DNA from: F23-B02 sp963625655
GTDB taxonomy: Bacteria > Bacillota > Clostridia > Oscillospirales > Oscillospiraceae
Assembly (NCBI GenBank): GCA_963625655.1
Contig: CAVFTS010000044.1
Coordinates: 1-8,309 of the forward strand
Direction: 5' to 3'
DNA length: 8,309 nt
The notes below the pieces were generated by a model. It saw nothing but the letters and a program-made list of their open reading frames with translations, was not told the DNA's origin and searched no databases. A program made the position numbers and the translations under genes. Numbering within the stretch: position 1 is the stretch's first letter; every line of letters starts with the position of its first letter. Below are positions 1-6,617 of the stretch, piece by piece.

Positions 1-12
1 TTGCCCGCATTT

Positions 13-1491
13 TCACAGCAATATGCAAATAAGAGCTCCGCTGCCGTCGTTTATGATCTTTTGAAGCGTTTCCTGAAGCTTTGCCCGTGCATTGTCGGGA
101 AGATTGCTCAGCTTCTCGTATATGCCCTCCTCGGCAATATCGTAAAGCGATCGTCCGAATATGTTCGACTCCCAAAGTCTGCTCATATCGCCGTCAACGC
201 CCTGCAGCAGGAAGCTGATTATCTCCTCTGACGCCGAGTCGCCGCCTATCGTGGGGCTGAGCTCGGTTTCTATGCCCGTCTTGAGCATATGGATAGCAGG
301 AGCGCTCGCCTTGAGCTTCACCGCATAGCGGCCGCCTTCTTTAACAATCTGCGGCTCCTGTATATTCATCTCGTTCTGACTCGGAAGCACCACACCGTAG
401 CCCTTTTCGCGCACGTCACTGAGCGCCTTTTTTATGTGTTCATAGTCCGCATTGACCTCATGCAGTTCGGTAAGCAGCCGCAAAAGATCGCCATCGTCAC
501 TGATTGTAAATCCGCTCTTTTCACTGATGATGCCGTAATACAGCGATCGCGGAAACTCTATGCGGATATTGACCGCACCGCAGCCCATGTCGCAGATTTC
601 CGCTTCTGCCGACTCAATGTATTCGAGGCTTTGCAGCTCACTGACGGCCGCATTTATGTCTCTTATTTTTGAAGCTACGGAGTAAAGCGAAAGAAGATCG
701 GAGTAAAAGCGTTCCTTTAATTCGCAATCATTTTCAAGTGCGGCAAACCACGACGGCAGAGTAATTGCGGCTTCCTCGATTGGAAATTCGCAAAGTATCT
801 GCATCATCAGATCGCCGATGTCCTTTTCGCTCAGCGCCTGACAGTTGACCGCCTTGCAGGTGACACCGTACTCCGCAGCGATGCTCTGCGCCAGCTCGAA
901 CGTCTCCTCCGATTCAGGTGCCACACTGTTGAGCAGCACTATAAACGGCTTGCCGATTGCTTTCAGTTCGCTTATGACTCTGCGCTCCGGCTCCGTGTAG
1001 TCCTCTCTCGGTATGTCGCATATGCTGCCATCGGTCGTTATCACAATGCCTATCGTGGAATGGTCACTTATCACCCTCGCCGTTCCCGATTCGGCAGCCT
1101 CTGTCATTGTGACCTCGTGGTCAAACCACGGCGTCGTGACCATTCTTTCGGCTCCGTCCTCAAACTGTCCCGACGCACCTCTGACCATATATCCAACGCA
1201 GTCGACAAGCCTTACGGACAGGCCTACCCCGTCCCCCACTTCAATGCGGGCGGCTTCCTCAGGTACAAATTTGGGTTCGGCGGTCATTATCGTTTTGCCG
1301 GAGCCGCTTTGCGGCAGCTCGTCGATTGCACGCTCCCGCATATACACATCCTCGATGTTGGGAATAACGAGGGTTTCCATAAAACGCTTTATAAACGTGG
1401 ATTTACCCGTTCTGACGGGTCCGACAATTCCGAGCATTATCGCTCCGCCGGTCCTCTCGGCGATGTCTTGATAAATATTATTACTGGTCAT
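13..1491 (-). CDS. spoIVA: Stage IV sporulation protein A (spore coat morphogenetic ATPase)
   Basis: SpoIVA polymerises on the mother-cell face of the forespore membrane, using ATP hydrolysis, and forms the platform on which the spore coat assembles; it is anchored by SpoVM. The 492-residue protein equals the usual family length. It opens with the conserved block IAERTGGAIMLGIVG and a Walker A motif GPVRTGKST at residues 24-32 (Lys30). The DELPQSGSGKTIMTAEPKFVPEEA segment (about 58-82, two pieces of one family block), LVDCVGYMV, HSTIGIVITTDG and the C-terminal IINDGSGALICILL tail are all typical. The ATG at 1491 is preceded by GGAGG with a 7-base spacer made entirely of T. The gene has a near-consensus SigE promoter of its own, which fits mother-cell expression. 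No truncation or missing motif is seen; the stop lies 12 bases from the window edge. Confidence 0.97.
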   Translation of the reverse strand: MTSNNIYQDIAERTGGAIMLGIVGPVRTGKSTFIKRFMETLVIPNIEDVYMRERAIDELPQSGSGKTIMTAEPKFVPEEAARIEVGDGVGLSVRLVDCVGYMVRGASGQFEDGAERMVTTPWFDHEVTMTEAAESGTARVISDHSTIGIVITTDGSICDIPREDYTEPERRVISELKAIGKPFIVLLNSVAPESEETFELAQSIAAEYGVTCKAVNCQALSEKDIGDLMMQILCEFPIEEAAITLPSWFAALENDCELKERFYSDLLSLYSVASKIRDINAAVSELQSLEYIESAEAEICDMGCGAVNIRIEFPRSLYYGIISEKSGFTISDDGDLLRLLTELHEVNADYEHIKKALSDVREKGYGVVLPSQNEMNIQEPQIVKEGGRYAVKLKASAPAIHMLKTGIETELSPTIGGDSASEEIISFLLQGVDGDMSRLWESNIFGRSLYDIAEEGIYEKLSNLPDNARAKLQETLQKIINDGSGALICILL

Positions 1492-1543
1492 AAAAAAACC
1501 TCCGCAGACTGTCTCGTTTGTACGAGTCTATGACCTGCGAAGG
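1492..1543 (-). terminator. Rho-independent terminator after the trmK-nif3 operon
   Basis: On the minus strand CCTTCGCAG (1543-1535) pairs over nine positions, with one G-U wobble, with CTGCGGAGG (1507-1499). An inner CTCGT/ACGAG stem with an ACAA loop lies between, and seven T residues follow at 1498-1492. It begins 12 bases after the nif3 stop codon. The T-run ends directly at the spoIVA ATG, so terminator and spoIVA leader are the same DNA. Confidence 0.8.
1499..1503 (-). promoter_or_regulatory. spoIVA ribosome binding site inside a terminator 3' arm
   Basis: GGAGG on the minus strand, separated from the spoIVA ATG by seven T residues. The same five bases form the base of the 3' arm of the hairpin at 1499-1543, so they would be paired in any transcript that enters from the upstream nif3 gene and free in one initiated at the SigE promoter within the hairpin. 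Confidence 0.8.
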
Positions 1544-1553
1544 TAAAATATTC
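1525..1553 (-). promoter_or_regulatory. Putative SigE-dependent promoter of spoIVA
   Basis: GAATATT at 1553-1547 matches the SigE -35 consensus KMATATT exactly. After a 14-base spacer, CATAGACT at 1532-1525 matches the -10 consensus CATACAHT at seven of eight positions. Transcription would start near 1518, leaving a leader of about 27 bases that lacks the 5' arm of the terminator hairpin. SigE control of spoIVA is established in Bacillus; the assignment here is by sequence match only. Confidence 0.75.
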
Positions 1554-1555
1554 TG

Positions 1556-2323
1556 TTACACGAAAAACTTCGCCGTTTGACCGTGGCACTCCGAGATCAT
1601 CACATTAAGCTCGGGAAATCTTGATTTAAGCTTATCCGCAAGCACGGGTACAATGACGTTTTCGGTGCAGAAATGGTCGGCGTCAATAAGGTTTATTCCC
1701 AATTCGGCAGCGCTGAGAAAGTGATTGTATTTCACGTCGGCGGTAACGTATGTGTCGCAGCCAAGTTCAAAAGCACGGTGCAGGCTTCCGCCGCCGGAGC
1801 CGCCCATGACCGCAAGGCGCTTTACGGATCTTCCGGCGTCGTGATACCGCAATCCGTTGGAGTTAAGTGCAGTCTTGCAAAGCTCAAGGAAATCGTTCAT
1901 TTCAATTTGCTGCGGGTATTCGCCTACTCGCCCGCAGCCGTCGGGGTCGAGCGCAGCCGACACGGGGCAGCCCAGCGCAGCCATGAGTGCATCGTTGACA
2001 CCGCCCTCGGCAATGTCGAGATTGGTGTGCATGCACACGGCAGCAATGTCGTTTTTTATGAGCTTTATAAGCTTTCTTCCCTGTTCGTCATCGGGCAAAA
2101 CGCTTTTCATTGCTTCAAATATCACCGGGTGATGGGACACTATGAGCTGTGCACCCTTATGCGTCGCTTCGTCAATGACCGCATCTGTGATATCCAAGGC
2201 GACAAGGCAGCTTTTGACCTCGGCGTTCGGGTCGCCGACAAGCAGTCCGGCGTTATCAAAGTCCATCTTCAGCTCTATCGGCGCAAGAGCGTTTAAAAAC
2301 TCATATATGCATTTTACCTTCAT
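1556..2323 (-). CDS. Nif3/YbgI-family dinuclear metal-binding protein
   Basis: Member of the Nif3-like family (E. coli YbgI, B. subtilis YqfO), toroidal hexamers with a dinuclear metal site; the physiological substrate is not firmly established. Candidate metal ligands are His64 and His65 (VSHHPVIF), Asp103 (in HTNLDIAEGGVND), His217 and Glu221 (DADHFCTEN), the spacing seen in YbgI. At 255 residues it is the short form without the central PII-like insertion of the Bacillus YqfO. The ATG at 2323 is preceded by GGAGG nine bases upstream, lying inside the end of trmK, so the two genes overlap by 23 bases and are probably translationally coupled. The trmK-nif3 pairing is widespread in Firmicutes. 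Confidence 0.93.
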   Translation of the reverse strand: MKVKCIYEFLNALAPIELKMDFDNAGLLVGDPNAEVKSCLVALDITDAVIDEATHKGAQLIVSHHPVIFEAMKSVLPDDEQGRKLIKLIKNDIAAVCMHTNLDIAEGGVNDALMAALGCPVSAALDPDGCGRVGEYPQQIEMNDFLELCKTALNSNGLRYHDAGRSVKRLAVMGGSGGGSLHRAFELGCDTYVTADVKYNHFLSAAELGINLIDADHFCTENVIVPVLADKLKSRFPELNVMISECHGQTAKFFV

Positions 2324-3005
2324 TTTTAGCCGCCTCCATTATTTGAAGCTCCGAAACCATGCCGCAAAGCAGCTTTTTCCACGGCAGAAGCTCCGTTCGC
2401 TCCGCTGCGTCTATACTGTCGGCAGCATCGGCAAAGCGCCGCATATGCCGCTTTATATGTTCCGAAAAATACTCACTGTCCCGTATATGCTCATATTTCC
2501 CGGTAAAAAGCTCGGCGTCTCCATACTTTTCCGGCACTCCGAACTCGGCGTAAATTATCTGATTGAGCATACCGTTTTCTTTAATGAGTATGTCATTTCC
2601 TATCTTAAACTCGTTATTCACAAGCCAATACCTGAGTATTTCGGCTTTAGTCGCAGGCTGCAAAATAAGCTTCATGCCCGGATGCATACACCATTCCGCA
2701 CGGTCAAGTATGCCGACGATCGTATCACCGCCCATCCCGGCAATTATCACGGTATCCGCTTTTTCGGGGTCGCAGTCGGCAAAGCCGTCGCAAAGCATTA
2801 GCTCAACGCTGCTCTCGCAGTCATTCTCAAGCAGATTGAGCTTTGCCTTTTTTAGCGGCGCTTTGTTTATATCCGTCGCCGTAATAAATCCGTCATAGCC
2901 GTTTTTACGCAGCAGTATCGGAATGTATGCGTGGTCGGTACCGACGTCGACAACGCCGACGCCGTCCTCAACAAGGGCAGCGATCGTATCCAGTCGTTTA
3001 CTCAT
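2301..3005 (-). CDS. trmK: tRNA (adenine22-N1)-methyltransferase TrmK
   Basis: TrmK uses S-adenosylmethionine to methylate N1 of A22 in bacterial tRNAs. The 234-residue protein has a Rossmann-type methyltransferase domain: motif I VVDVGTDHAYIPI (about 18-30), acidic loop ATDINKAPL, then CDGF and IIAGMGGDTI, followed by the family segment LILQPATKAEILRYWL and a charged helical C-terminus. I start it at the ATG at 3005, which has GGAGG four bases upstream and gives the N-terminus MSKRLDTIAALV expected for the family. An in-frame ATG at 3041 lies in the loop of the preceding terminator hairpin and is very unlikely to be used. The usual rpoD neighbour upstream is absent here. No convincing promoter is visible in the short gap, so expression may come from read-through or an unrecognised promoter. 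Confidence 0.93.
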   Translation of the reverse strand: MSKRLDTIAALVEDGVGVVDVGTDHAYIPILLRKNGYDGFITATDINKAPLKKAKLNLLENDCESSVELMLCDGFADCDPEKADTVIIAGMGGDTIVGILDRAEWCMHPGMKLILQPATKAEILRYWLVNNEFKIGNDILIKENGMLNQIIYAEFGVPEKYGDAELFTGKYEHIRDSEYFSEHIKRHMRRFADAADSIDAAERTELLPWKKLLCGMVSELQIMEAAKNEGKMHI

Positions 3006-3026
3006 TGTGCCTCCGTAAACATACGC

Positions 3027-3051
3027 AAAAAGCCGGGACATCCCCGGCTTT
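3027..3051 (-). terminator. Rho-independent terminator after the DUF1858 gene
   Basis: On the minus strand AAAGCCGGG (3051-3043) pairs perfectly with CCCGGCTTT (3037-3029) around a five-base loop, ending in a run of five T (3031-3027). It starts 12 bases after the DUF1858 stop codon and 13 bases before the ribosome binding site of trmK. Confidence 0.85.
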
Positions 3052-3063
3052 AAACGTTTCGTA

Positions 3064-3270
3064 TCAAACTCCGAAAATAATAAACGCCTTGAGTTCGATT
3101 ATAAACTCGTCAACGTCAACGCCGTGTGCTTCGCAAGCCTGCTGAAGCGTTTCGGCGGTTGCAAGTGCGCATCCGAGGCAGTGCATGCCAAGCTCCTGAA
3201 ACTTGGGCATAGCTTCGGGGCATTTTTCAAGGATTTCGGAAATCATAGTTTCCTTTGTAATTTCAAGCAT
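3064..3270 (-). CDS. DUF1858-type CxxC disulfide/redox small protein
   Basis: A 68-residue protein matching the DUF1858 / hybrid-cluster-protein-associated redox disulfide family. Its signature is visible: an N-terminal ITKETMISEILEKCPEA helix followed by LGMHCLGCALATAETLQQAC, with Cys31 and Cys34 as a CxxC pair, then a second helix GVDVDEFIIEL. Family members occur alone or fused to redox proteins, and a role in thiol or metal chemistry is presumed but not established. The ATG at 3270 has AGGAG eight bases upstream. It sits between two terminators and so is probably a single-gene unit. I see no clear promoter in the 40-base gap before it. Confidence 0.9.
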   Translation of the reverse strand: MLEITKETMISEILEKCPEAMPKFQELGMHCLGCALATAETLQQACEAHGVDVDEFIIELKAFIIFGV

Positions 3271-3311
3271 TGTTCCGTCTCCTGTCTAAGTGAATTTTCG
3301 CTTTGCCAAAC

Positions 3312-3342
3312 AGAAAGGGACGCTTCTTGAGCGCCCCTTTCT
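3312..3342 (-). terminator. Terminator hairpin after the zinc-ribbon gene
   Basis: On the minus strand AGAAAGGG then CGCT pairs with AGCG then CCCTTTCT, giving 13 pairs including one G-U wobble and a five-base loop. The wobble becomes an A-C mismatch on the plus strand, which supports function in minus-strand RNA. The tail (GTTTGG) is only weakly T-rich, so termination efficiency is uncertain. It begins 16 bases after the zinc-ribbon stop codon. Confidence 0.65.
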
Positions 3343-3358
3343 ATTGCCTAAAGGAATT

Positions 3359-3640
3359 TCAGGCCTGCTCTTCCCTCATCTTTGCAAAGCACTCGCTGCA
3401 GTATACGGGACGGTCAGACTTAGGCTCAAAGGGAACCTTTGCTTCGCCGCCGCAAGCTGCACATTTTGCGGTAAAGAACTCACGGGGACCACGTGCTGCG
3501 TTCTTGCGTGCATCACGGCATGCCTTGCAGCGCTGGGGCTCGTTCTGGAAGCCACGCTCTGCGTAGAATTCCTGCTCACCTGCGGAGAACACAAACTCCT
3601 GACCACACTCTTTGCAAACTAAGGTCTTGTCTTCGTACAT
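3359..3640 (-). CDS. Small protein with two zinc-ribbon-like CxxC pairs
   Basis: A 93-residue protein with four CxxC motifs at Cys9/12, Cys38/41, Cys60/63 and Cys81/84, so it probably binds two zinc ions. The N-terminal half (LVCKECGQEFVFSAGEQEFYAERG followed by QRCKACRDARK) is the probable zinc-ribbon domain (zf-trcl type) found in many Firmicute small proteins. The C-terminal half (CAACGGEAKVPFEP and RPVYCSECF) is a second ribbon typical of clostridial proteins. Function is unknown; RNA, DNA or protein binding are all possible. The ATG at 3640 has AGAGAGGA upstream at a normal distance. It follows sigH by 47 bases with no strong terminator between, so co-transcription with sigH is likely. 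Confidence 0.88.
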   Translation of the reverse strand: MYEDKTLVCKECGQEFVFSAGEQEFYAERGFQNEPQRCKACRDARKNAARGPREFFTAKCAACGGEAKVPFEPKSDRPVYCSECFAKMREEQA

Positions 3641-3687
3641 TTTGAATCCTCTCTTTTGAAAAACTTGCCTATCGGCTTTTATATGCG

Positions 3688-4308
3688 TCAGCTTTTGCTG
3701 ATAACGCCCGAATCAAGGTTTTGCGCCAGTTTGCGCCTGATTCTCTGAATTGCATTGTCGACGGCTTTGATCGGATTTCCGGTCTGCTCCGCTATTTCCT
3801 GATAGCTCAAGCCGTCAAGGTACAGCCGCAAGACACTCCCTTCCATCGGCGAAAGGCAACGCTTAAACGATTGCTGCAATTCTATTTTGTTCTCTCTGGC
3901 CAGAACCTGCTCTTCAGGTGTTCTCCGAAAAAGTTCGGTGTATGCCAATAGGGGGATCTGGGATTCTTCTGAGAGTAATGAGTCGAGCGGCAACCCGTCG
4001 TTAAGCGGATTGTGCTTCAAACGTGAATCGGTTTTGACTGCGCTCAAAAGTCTGTTTTTGATGCACAGCTCGGCATATGTTTTAAATGCCGTATTTTGCT
4101 TAGGATCGTACTGTCTGATTGCGGAAAGCAGCCCGAGCATACCTTCTTGTATAAGGTCCTCCGGAGCGCCGCCGACGAGGAAAAACGGGCGTGAACACCT
4201 ACGCACGAGCCGCATATATTTCACGACAAGCCGCTCCTCCGCCTGCCTGTCACCGGCAGCCGACAGCTCCTGTAATCTATTATCATCAAGTTCCGAATAA
4301 TTTATCAT
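3688..4308 (-). CDS. sigH: RNA polymerase sporulation sigma factor SigH
   Basis: SigH (Spo0H) directs core RNA polymerase to early stationary-phase and sporulation promoters. The 206-residue protein shows region 2 (PEDLIQEGMLGLLSAIRQYDP, about residues 49-69, then FKTYAELCIKNRLLSAVK) and region 4 with its helix-turn-helix (LSPMEGSVLRLYLDGLSYQEIAEQTG, then IKAVDNAIQRIRRKLAQ). The AELCI and SYQEIA...VDNAIQRIRRKL blocks are characteristic of SigH rather than of SigA, SigF or SigG. I start it at the ATG at 4308. The upstream in-frame TTG at 4332 lies at the predicted transcription start and so would have no leader. The ATG itself has no clear Shine-Dalgarno, so translation may be weak. In Bacillus the gene lies near rpmG/secE; here it follows ruvB. 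Confidence 0.9.
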   Translation of the reverse strand: MINYSELDDNRLQELSAAGDRQAEERLVVKYMRLVRRCSRPFFLVGGAPEDLIQEGMLGLLSAIRQYDPKQNTAFKTYAELCIKNRLLSAVKTDSRLKHNPLNDGLPLDSLLSEESQIPLLAYTELFRRTPEEQVLARENKIELQQSFKRCLSPMEGSVLRLYLDGLSYQEIAEQTGNPIKAVDNAIQRIRRKLAQNLDSGVISKS

Positions 4309-4340
4309 GCAAAAACTAATATTCCCAAACAATCTACTAT

Positions 4341-4368
4341 ATTATATAGCAATACCGGCGAAAGTCAA
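4341..4368 (-). promoter_or_regulatory. SigA-type promoter of sigH
   Basis: TTGACT at 4368-4363 and TATAAT at 4346-4341 on the minus strand, 16 bases apart. Transcription should start near 4334, giving a leader of about 25 bases to the ATG at 4308. This indicates a vegetative start for sigH independent of the ruv operon. No Spo0A box was recognised in the gap. Confidence 0.78.
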
Positions 4369-4414
4369 TAGAAATACTCAAAAAAAGTATTGATAAGCAA
4401 GGAATAATCGCAAA

Positions 4415-5458
4415 TCACAGGTCAATTTCCTGCTGCCCCGCATACTCTATCCCCAAGTGCAAATACGCCTTTCGGGTGACGCAGCGGCCTCTCGGTGTCC
4501 TCGTGAGGAATCCCTGCTGGAGAAGATACGGCTCATAGACGTCCTCAAGGGTAACGGAGTCTTCGTTTATCGTCGCAGCGAGAGTTTCCACACCGACGGG
4601 ACCGCCGCCGTAGTATTCGATTATGCTGCCGAGCATACGTCGGTCAAGTGAGTCAAGTCCGAGCTTATCCACCTCAAGCCGTGACAGCGCCATATCCGCA
4701 ACCGCATTCGTAATAACGCCGTCCGCCTTGACCTGCGCAAAGTCACGCACACGGCGAAGCATTCTGTTTGCAATTCTCGGCGTACCTCTCGATCTTGATG
4801 CGATCTCCATTGCGCCATCAGGCTCTATCTCAATGCCAAGTATTCCGGCTGAGCGCCTGACAATTCGACAAAGCTCCTCCGGAGTGTAAAGCTCAAGACG
4901 CAGTGTGACTCCAAAACGGTCTCTCAACGGTGCTGTGAGCTGTCCCGAACGTGTGGTAGCACCTATGAGCGTAAACTTCGGAAGCTCAAGGTGTATGGAG
5001 TTTGCGGAAGGTCCCTTGCCGAGGATAATATCTATCGCATAATCCTCCATTGCGGGATACAGGATCTCCTCATACGCCCTGTTGAGGCGGTGTATCTCGT
5101 CCACAAACAGTATGTCACCCTCGTTGAGGTTCGTGAGCATGGCGACAAGATCACCGGGCTTCTCAATTGCAGGACCGGAGGTTATACGCATATTGACTCC
5201 CATTTCGTTTGCAATAACGGCGGCAAGCGTCGTCTTGCCGAGTCCCGGAGGTCCGTGCAGAAGCACATGGTCAAGAGGCTCGTTTCTCATTCTTGCAGCG
5301 TCAATAAACACGCTCAGATTGTCCTTCGCCTTCTTCTGCCCGATATACTCGTTTAGCGTTTTCGGGCGCAGACTGCCTTCGCCGGAATCCTCCGGCTGGG
5401 CCGCCGAGCTTGTAATGGCAGCGGCGTCGTTAAGTCCTTCGGAAAAATTTATACTCAT
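4415..5458 (-). CDS. ruvB: Holliday junction branch-migration helicase RuvB
   Basis: RuvB forms hexameric AAA+ rings that pump DNA through the RuvA-bound Holliday junction. The 347-residue protein is full length. It has RPKTLNEYIGQ at 31-41, Walker A GPPGLGKT at 69-76 (Lys75), Walker B ending DEIH at 120-123, sensor I GATTR at 166-170 followed by the conserved APLRDRFG, and sensor II SRGTPRIANRMLRRVRD. The C-terminal winged helix includes GGGPVGVETLAATINED and the QQGFLTRTPRGR block that contacts DNA. The ATG at 5458 has AGGAGG six bases upstream, overlapping the ruvA stop codon, as expected for translational coupling. It is the last gene of the ruvCAB operon; no strong terminator follows before the sigH promoter. 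Confidence 0.98.
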   Translation of the reverse strand: MSINFSEGLNDAAAITSSAAQPEDSGEGSLRPKTLNEYIGQKKAKDNLSVFIDAARMRNEPLDHVLLHGPPGLGKTTLAAVIANEMGVNMRITSGPAIEKPGDLVAMLTNLNEGDILFVDEIHRLNRAYEEILYPAMEDYAIDIILGKGPSANSIHLELPKFTLIGATTRSGQLTAPLRDRFGVTLRLELYTPEELCRIVRRSAGILGIEIEPDGAMEIASRSRGTPRIANRMLRRVRDFAQVKADGVITNAVADMALSRLEVDKLGLDSLDRRMLGSIIEYYGGGPVGVETLAATINEDSVTLEDVYEPYLLQQGFLTRTPRGRCVTRKAYLHLGIEYAGQQEIDL

Positions 5459-5468
5459 ATGCCGCCTC

Positions 5469-6065
5469 CTACTTCATCAAATTCTTCAGTGCGAGCTTCA
5501 CTATCTGCTCGGTTGTCATGCCCGACGGGTCAAAAGTGCCAAGCGAAGCATTGATCTCGGAAGTCGAATATCCAAGCACCGTGAGTGCGGTCACGGCTTC
5601 GTTTTTGGCGCCGCTTTGTGCCTGAGCCGCAAAATACGGAAGCTCGGTCGCAGCGGTACCCGCCTGCTTGCTCATCTTGTCCTTCAGTTCAAGAATCAGT
5701 CTCTGGGCAATCTTTTTGCCGACTCCGGGTGCGGCGGTTATGGGCTTTTCGTCCCCGTTCATCACCGCCATGGCAAGTGTCTCCGGCGTGTTGAGGGACA
5801 AAATCGACTGAGCCGCCTTCGGGCCGATGCCGGAAACCGTGAGCATCATTTCAAAACAGCGCTTCTCGCTGAGTGTATAAAAGCCGTAGAGATCAAACGC
5901 ATCCTCTTTGATGCACTCCGATATATACAGCTTTGCGCCTTCGTTTATTTTTAAGTGCGATAGTGTGTTTGCGGTCGTGTTGACTCCGTAGCCGACTCCG
6001 CCGCAGTCGATGACGGCAAAATTGATGTCTATGTCGGTGACAACGCCCTCTAAATGGTAGAACAT
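5469..6065 (-). CDS. ruvA: Holliday junction recognition protein RuvA
   Basis: RuvA tetramers hold the Holliday junction in an open square form and load RuvB. The 198-residue protein has the expected three parts: an N-terminal OB-fold (MFYHLEGVVTDID through about residue 63), two helix-hairpin-helix motifs (VSGIGPKAAQSIL at 77-89 and APGVGKKIAQRLI at 112-124), and a C-terminal RuvB-binding domain (NEAVTALTVLGYS through EQIVKLALKNL) after an Ala/Gln-rich flexible linker. The ATG at 6065 has AAGGA eight bases upstream and overlaps the end of ruvC by 16 bases, pointing to coupled translation. Confidence 0.97.
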   Translation of the reverse strand: MFYHLEGVVTDIDINFAVIDCGGVGYGVNTTANTLSHLKINEGAKLYISECIKEDAFDLYGFYTLSEKRCFEMMLTVSGIGPKAAQSILSLNTPETLAMAVMNGDEKPITAAPGVGKKIAQRLILELKDKMSKQAGTAATELPYFAAQAQSGAKNEAVTALTVLGYSTSEINASLGTFDPSGMTTEQIVKLALKNLMK

Positions 6066-6571
6066 ACGTCATTTCCTTCCTTTCCGGCAAGCAGCGAGGT
6101 CGAGCATCTTGCATGACAAACCGCCAGTGCAACGGCATCGGCAGCGTCGTCCGGCTTAGGTGCAGCCGGTAGTCGGAGCAAGCGCTTTACCATGTCGATG
6201 ACCTGCCGCTTTTCCGCCCTTCCGTAACCCACCACCGCCTGCTTCACCTGAAGCGGCGTGTACTCGTAAACAGGCACTCCGCTTCTGTATGCCGACAGGA
6301 GTATCACTCCCCTTGCGTGCGAAACCGCAATGCCAGTCGTGATATTTGTGTTGAAAAACAGCTCCTCGACCGATATCACATCGGGGCTAAAGGTCTGAAT
6401 AAGCTCATTCATATCGGAGAAAATGCGGTCAAGTCTGCTTGAAAGCGAGGTGTGCGCCGGGGTACTTATAACGCCGCAGCTCACAAGCTTCATAGCGTTC
6501 TTAGCCGTGTCCACGACTCCGAATCCCACGGTAGCCAATCCGGGGTCAATGCCCAATATTCGCAAAGCCAT
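6050..6571 (-). CDS. ruvC: Holliday junction resolvase RuvC
   Basis: RuvC is a dimeric RNase H-fold endonuclease that nicks opposed strands of Holliday junctions. With the ATG at 6571 the protein has 173 residues, with acidic catalytic residues Asp9 (ILGIDPG), Glu69 (VEELFFNTN), and Asp142 and Asp145 (PDDAADAVALAVCH). The start is ambiguous. A GTG at 6583 lies upstream of the predicted transcription start and can be excluded. The ATG at 6571 has GGAG only two bases away. A TTG at 6565, giving MRILGIDPG, has the same GGAG at an ideal eight bases and matches many relatives. First gene of the ruvCAB operon. Confidence 0.96.
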   Translation of the reverse strand: MALRILGIDPGLATVGFGVVDTAKNAMKLVSCGVISTPAHTSLSSRLDRIFSDMNELIQTFSPDVISVEELFFNTNITTGIAVSHARGVILLSAYRSGVPVYEYTPLQVKQAVVGYGRAEKRQVIDMVKRLLRLPAAPKPDDAADAVALAVCHARCSTSLLAGKEGNDVCSTI

Positions 6572-6586
6572 CACTCCAATCACTAT

Positions 6587-6615
6587 ATTTTATCACGTTA
6601 AAATATAGATGGCAA
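6587..6615 (-). promoter_or_regulatory. SigA-type promoter of ruvCAB
   Basis: TTGCCA at 6615-6610 and TAAAAT at 6592-6587 on the minus strand with a 17-base spacer, and a TGA immediately before the -10 that makes an extended -10 element. The predicted start near 6580 gives a very short leader (about 9-15 bases) before ruvC. No LexA-type operator was recognised around it. Confidence 0.75.
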
Positions 6616-6617
6616 GC

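Noticed and set aside
1013..1533. Two overlapping plus-strand open frames of about 150 codons
   Set aside because: Both are antisense to the conserved N-terminal half of spoIVA and read as shadow frames.
2142..2801. Open frame of 219 codons on the plus strand
   Set aside because: Antisense to nif3 and trmK, crossing their junction; no ribosome binding site or family resemblance.
3006..3041. Upstream ATG extending trmK by 12 residues
   Set aside because: The ATG falls in the loop of a strong terminator hairpin, lacks a ribosome binding site, and the extension does not fit the family N-terminus.
3641..3687. Possible terminator between sigH and the zinc-ribbon gene
   Set aside because: The only hairpin is GCC-GATA-GGC, three pairs, too weak to call.
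4309..4332. TTG start extending sigH by eight residues
   Set aside because: It coincides with the predicted transcription start, so no leader would exist; the ATG at 4308 is preferred.
4373..4391. AATACT/AGTATT hairpin after ruvB
   Set aside because: Only six A-T-rich pairs with the T-run inside the loop rather than after the stem, so not a credible terminator.
5082..5954. Open frame of 290 codons on the plus strand
   Set aside because: It lies opposite ruvB and ruvA, whose products are unmistakable; its translation is low-complexity with no recognisable domain.
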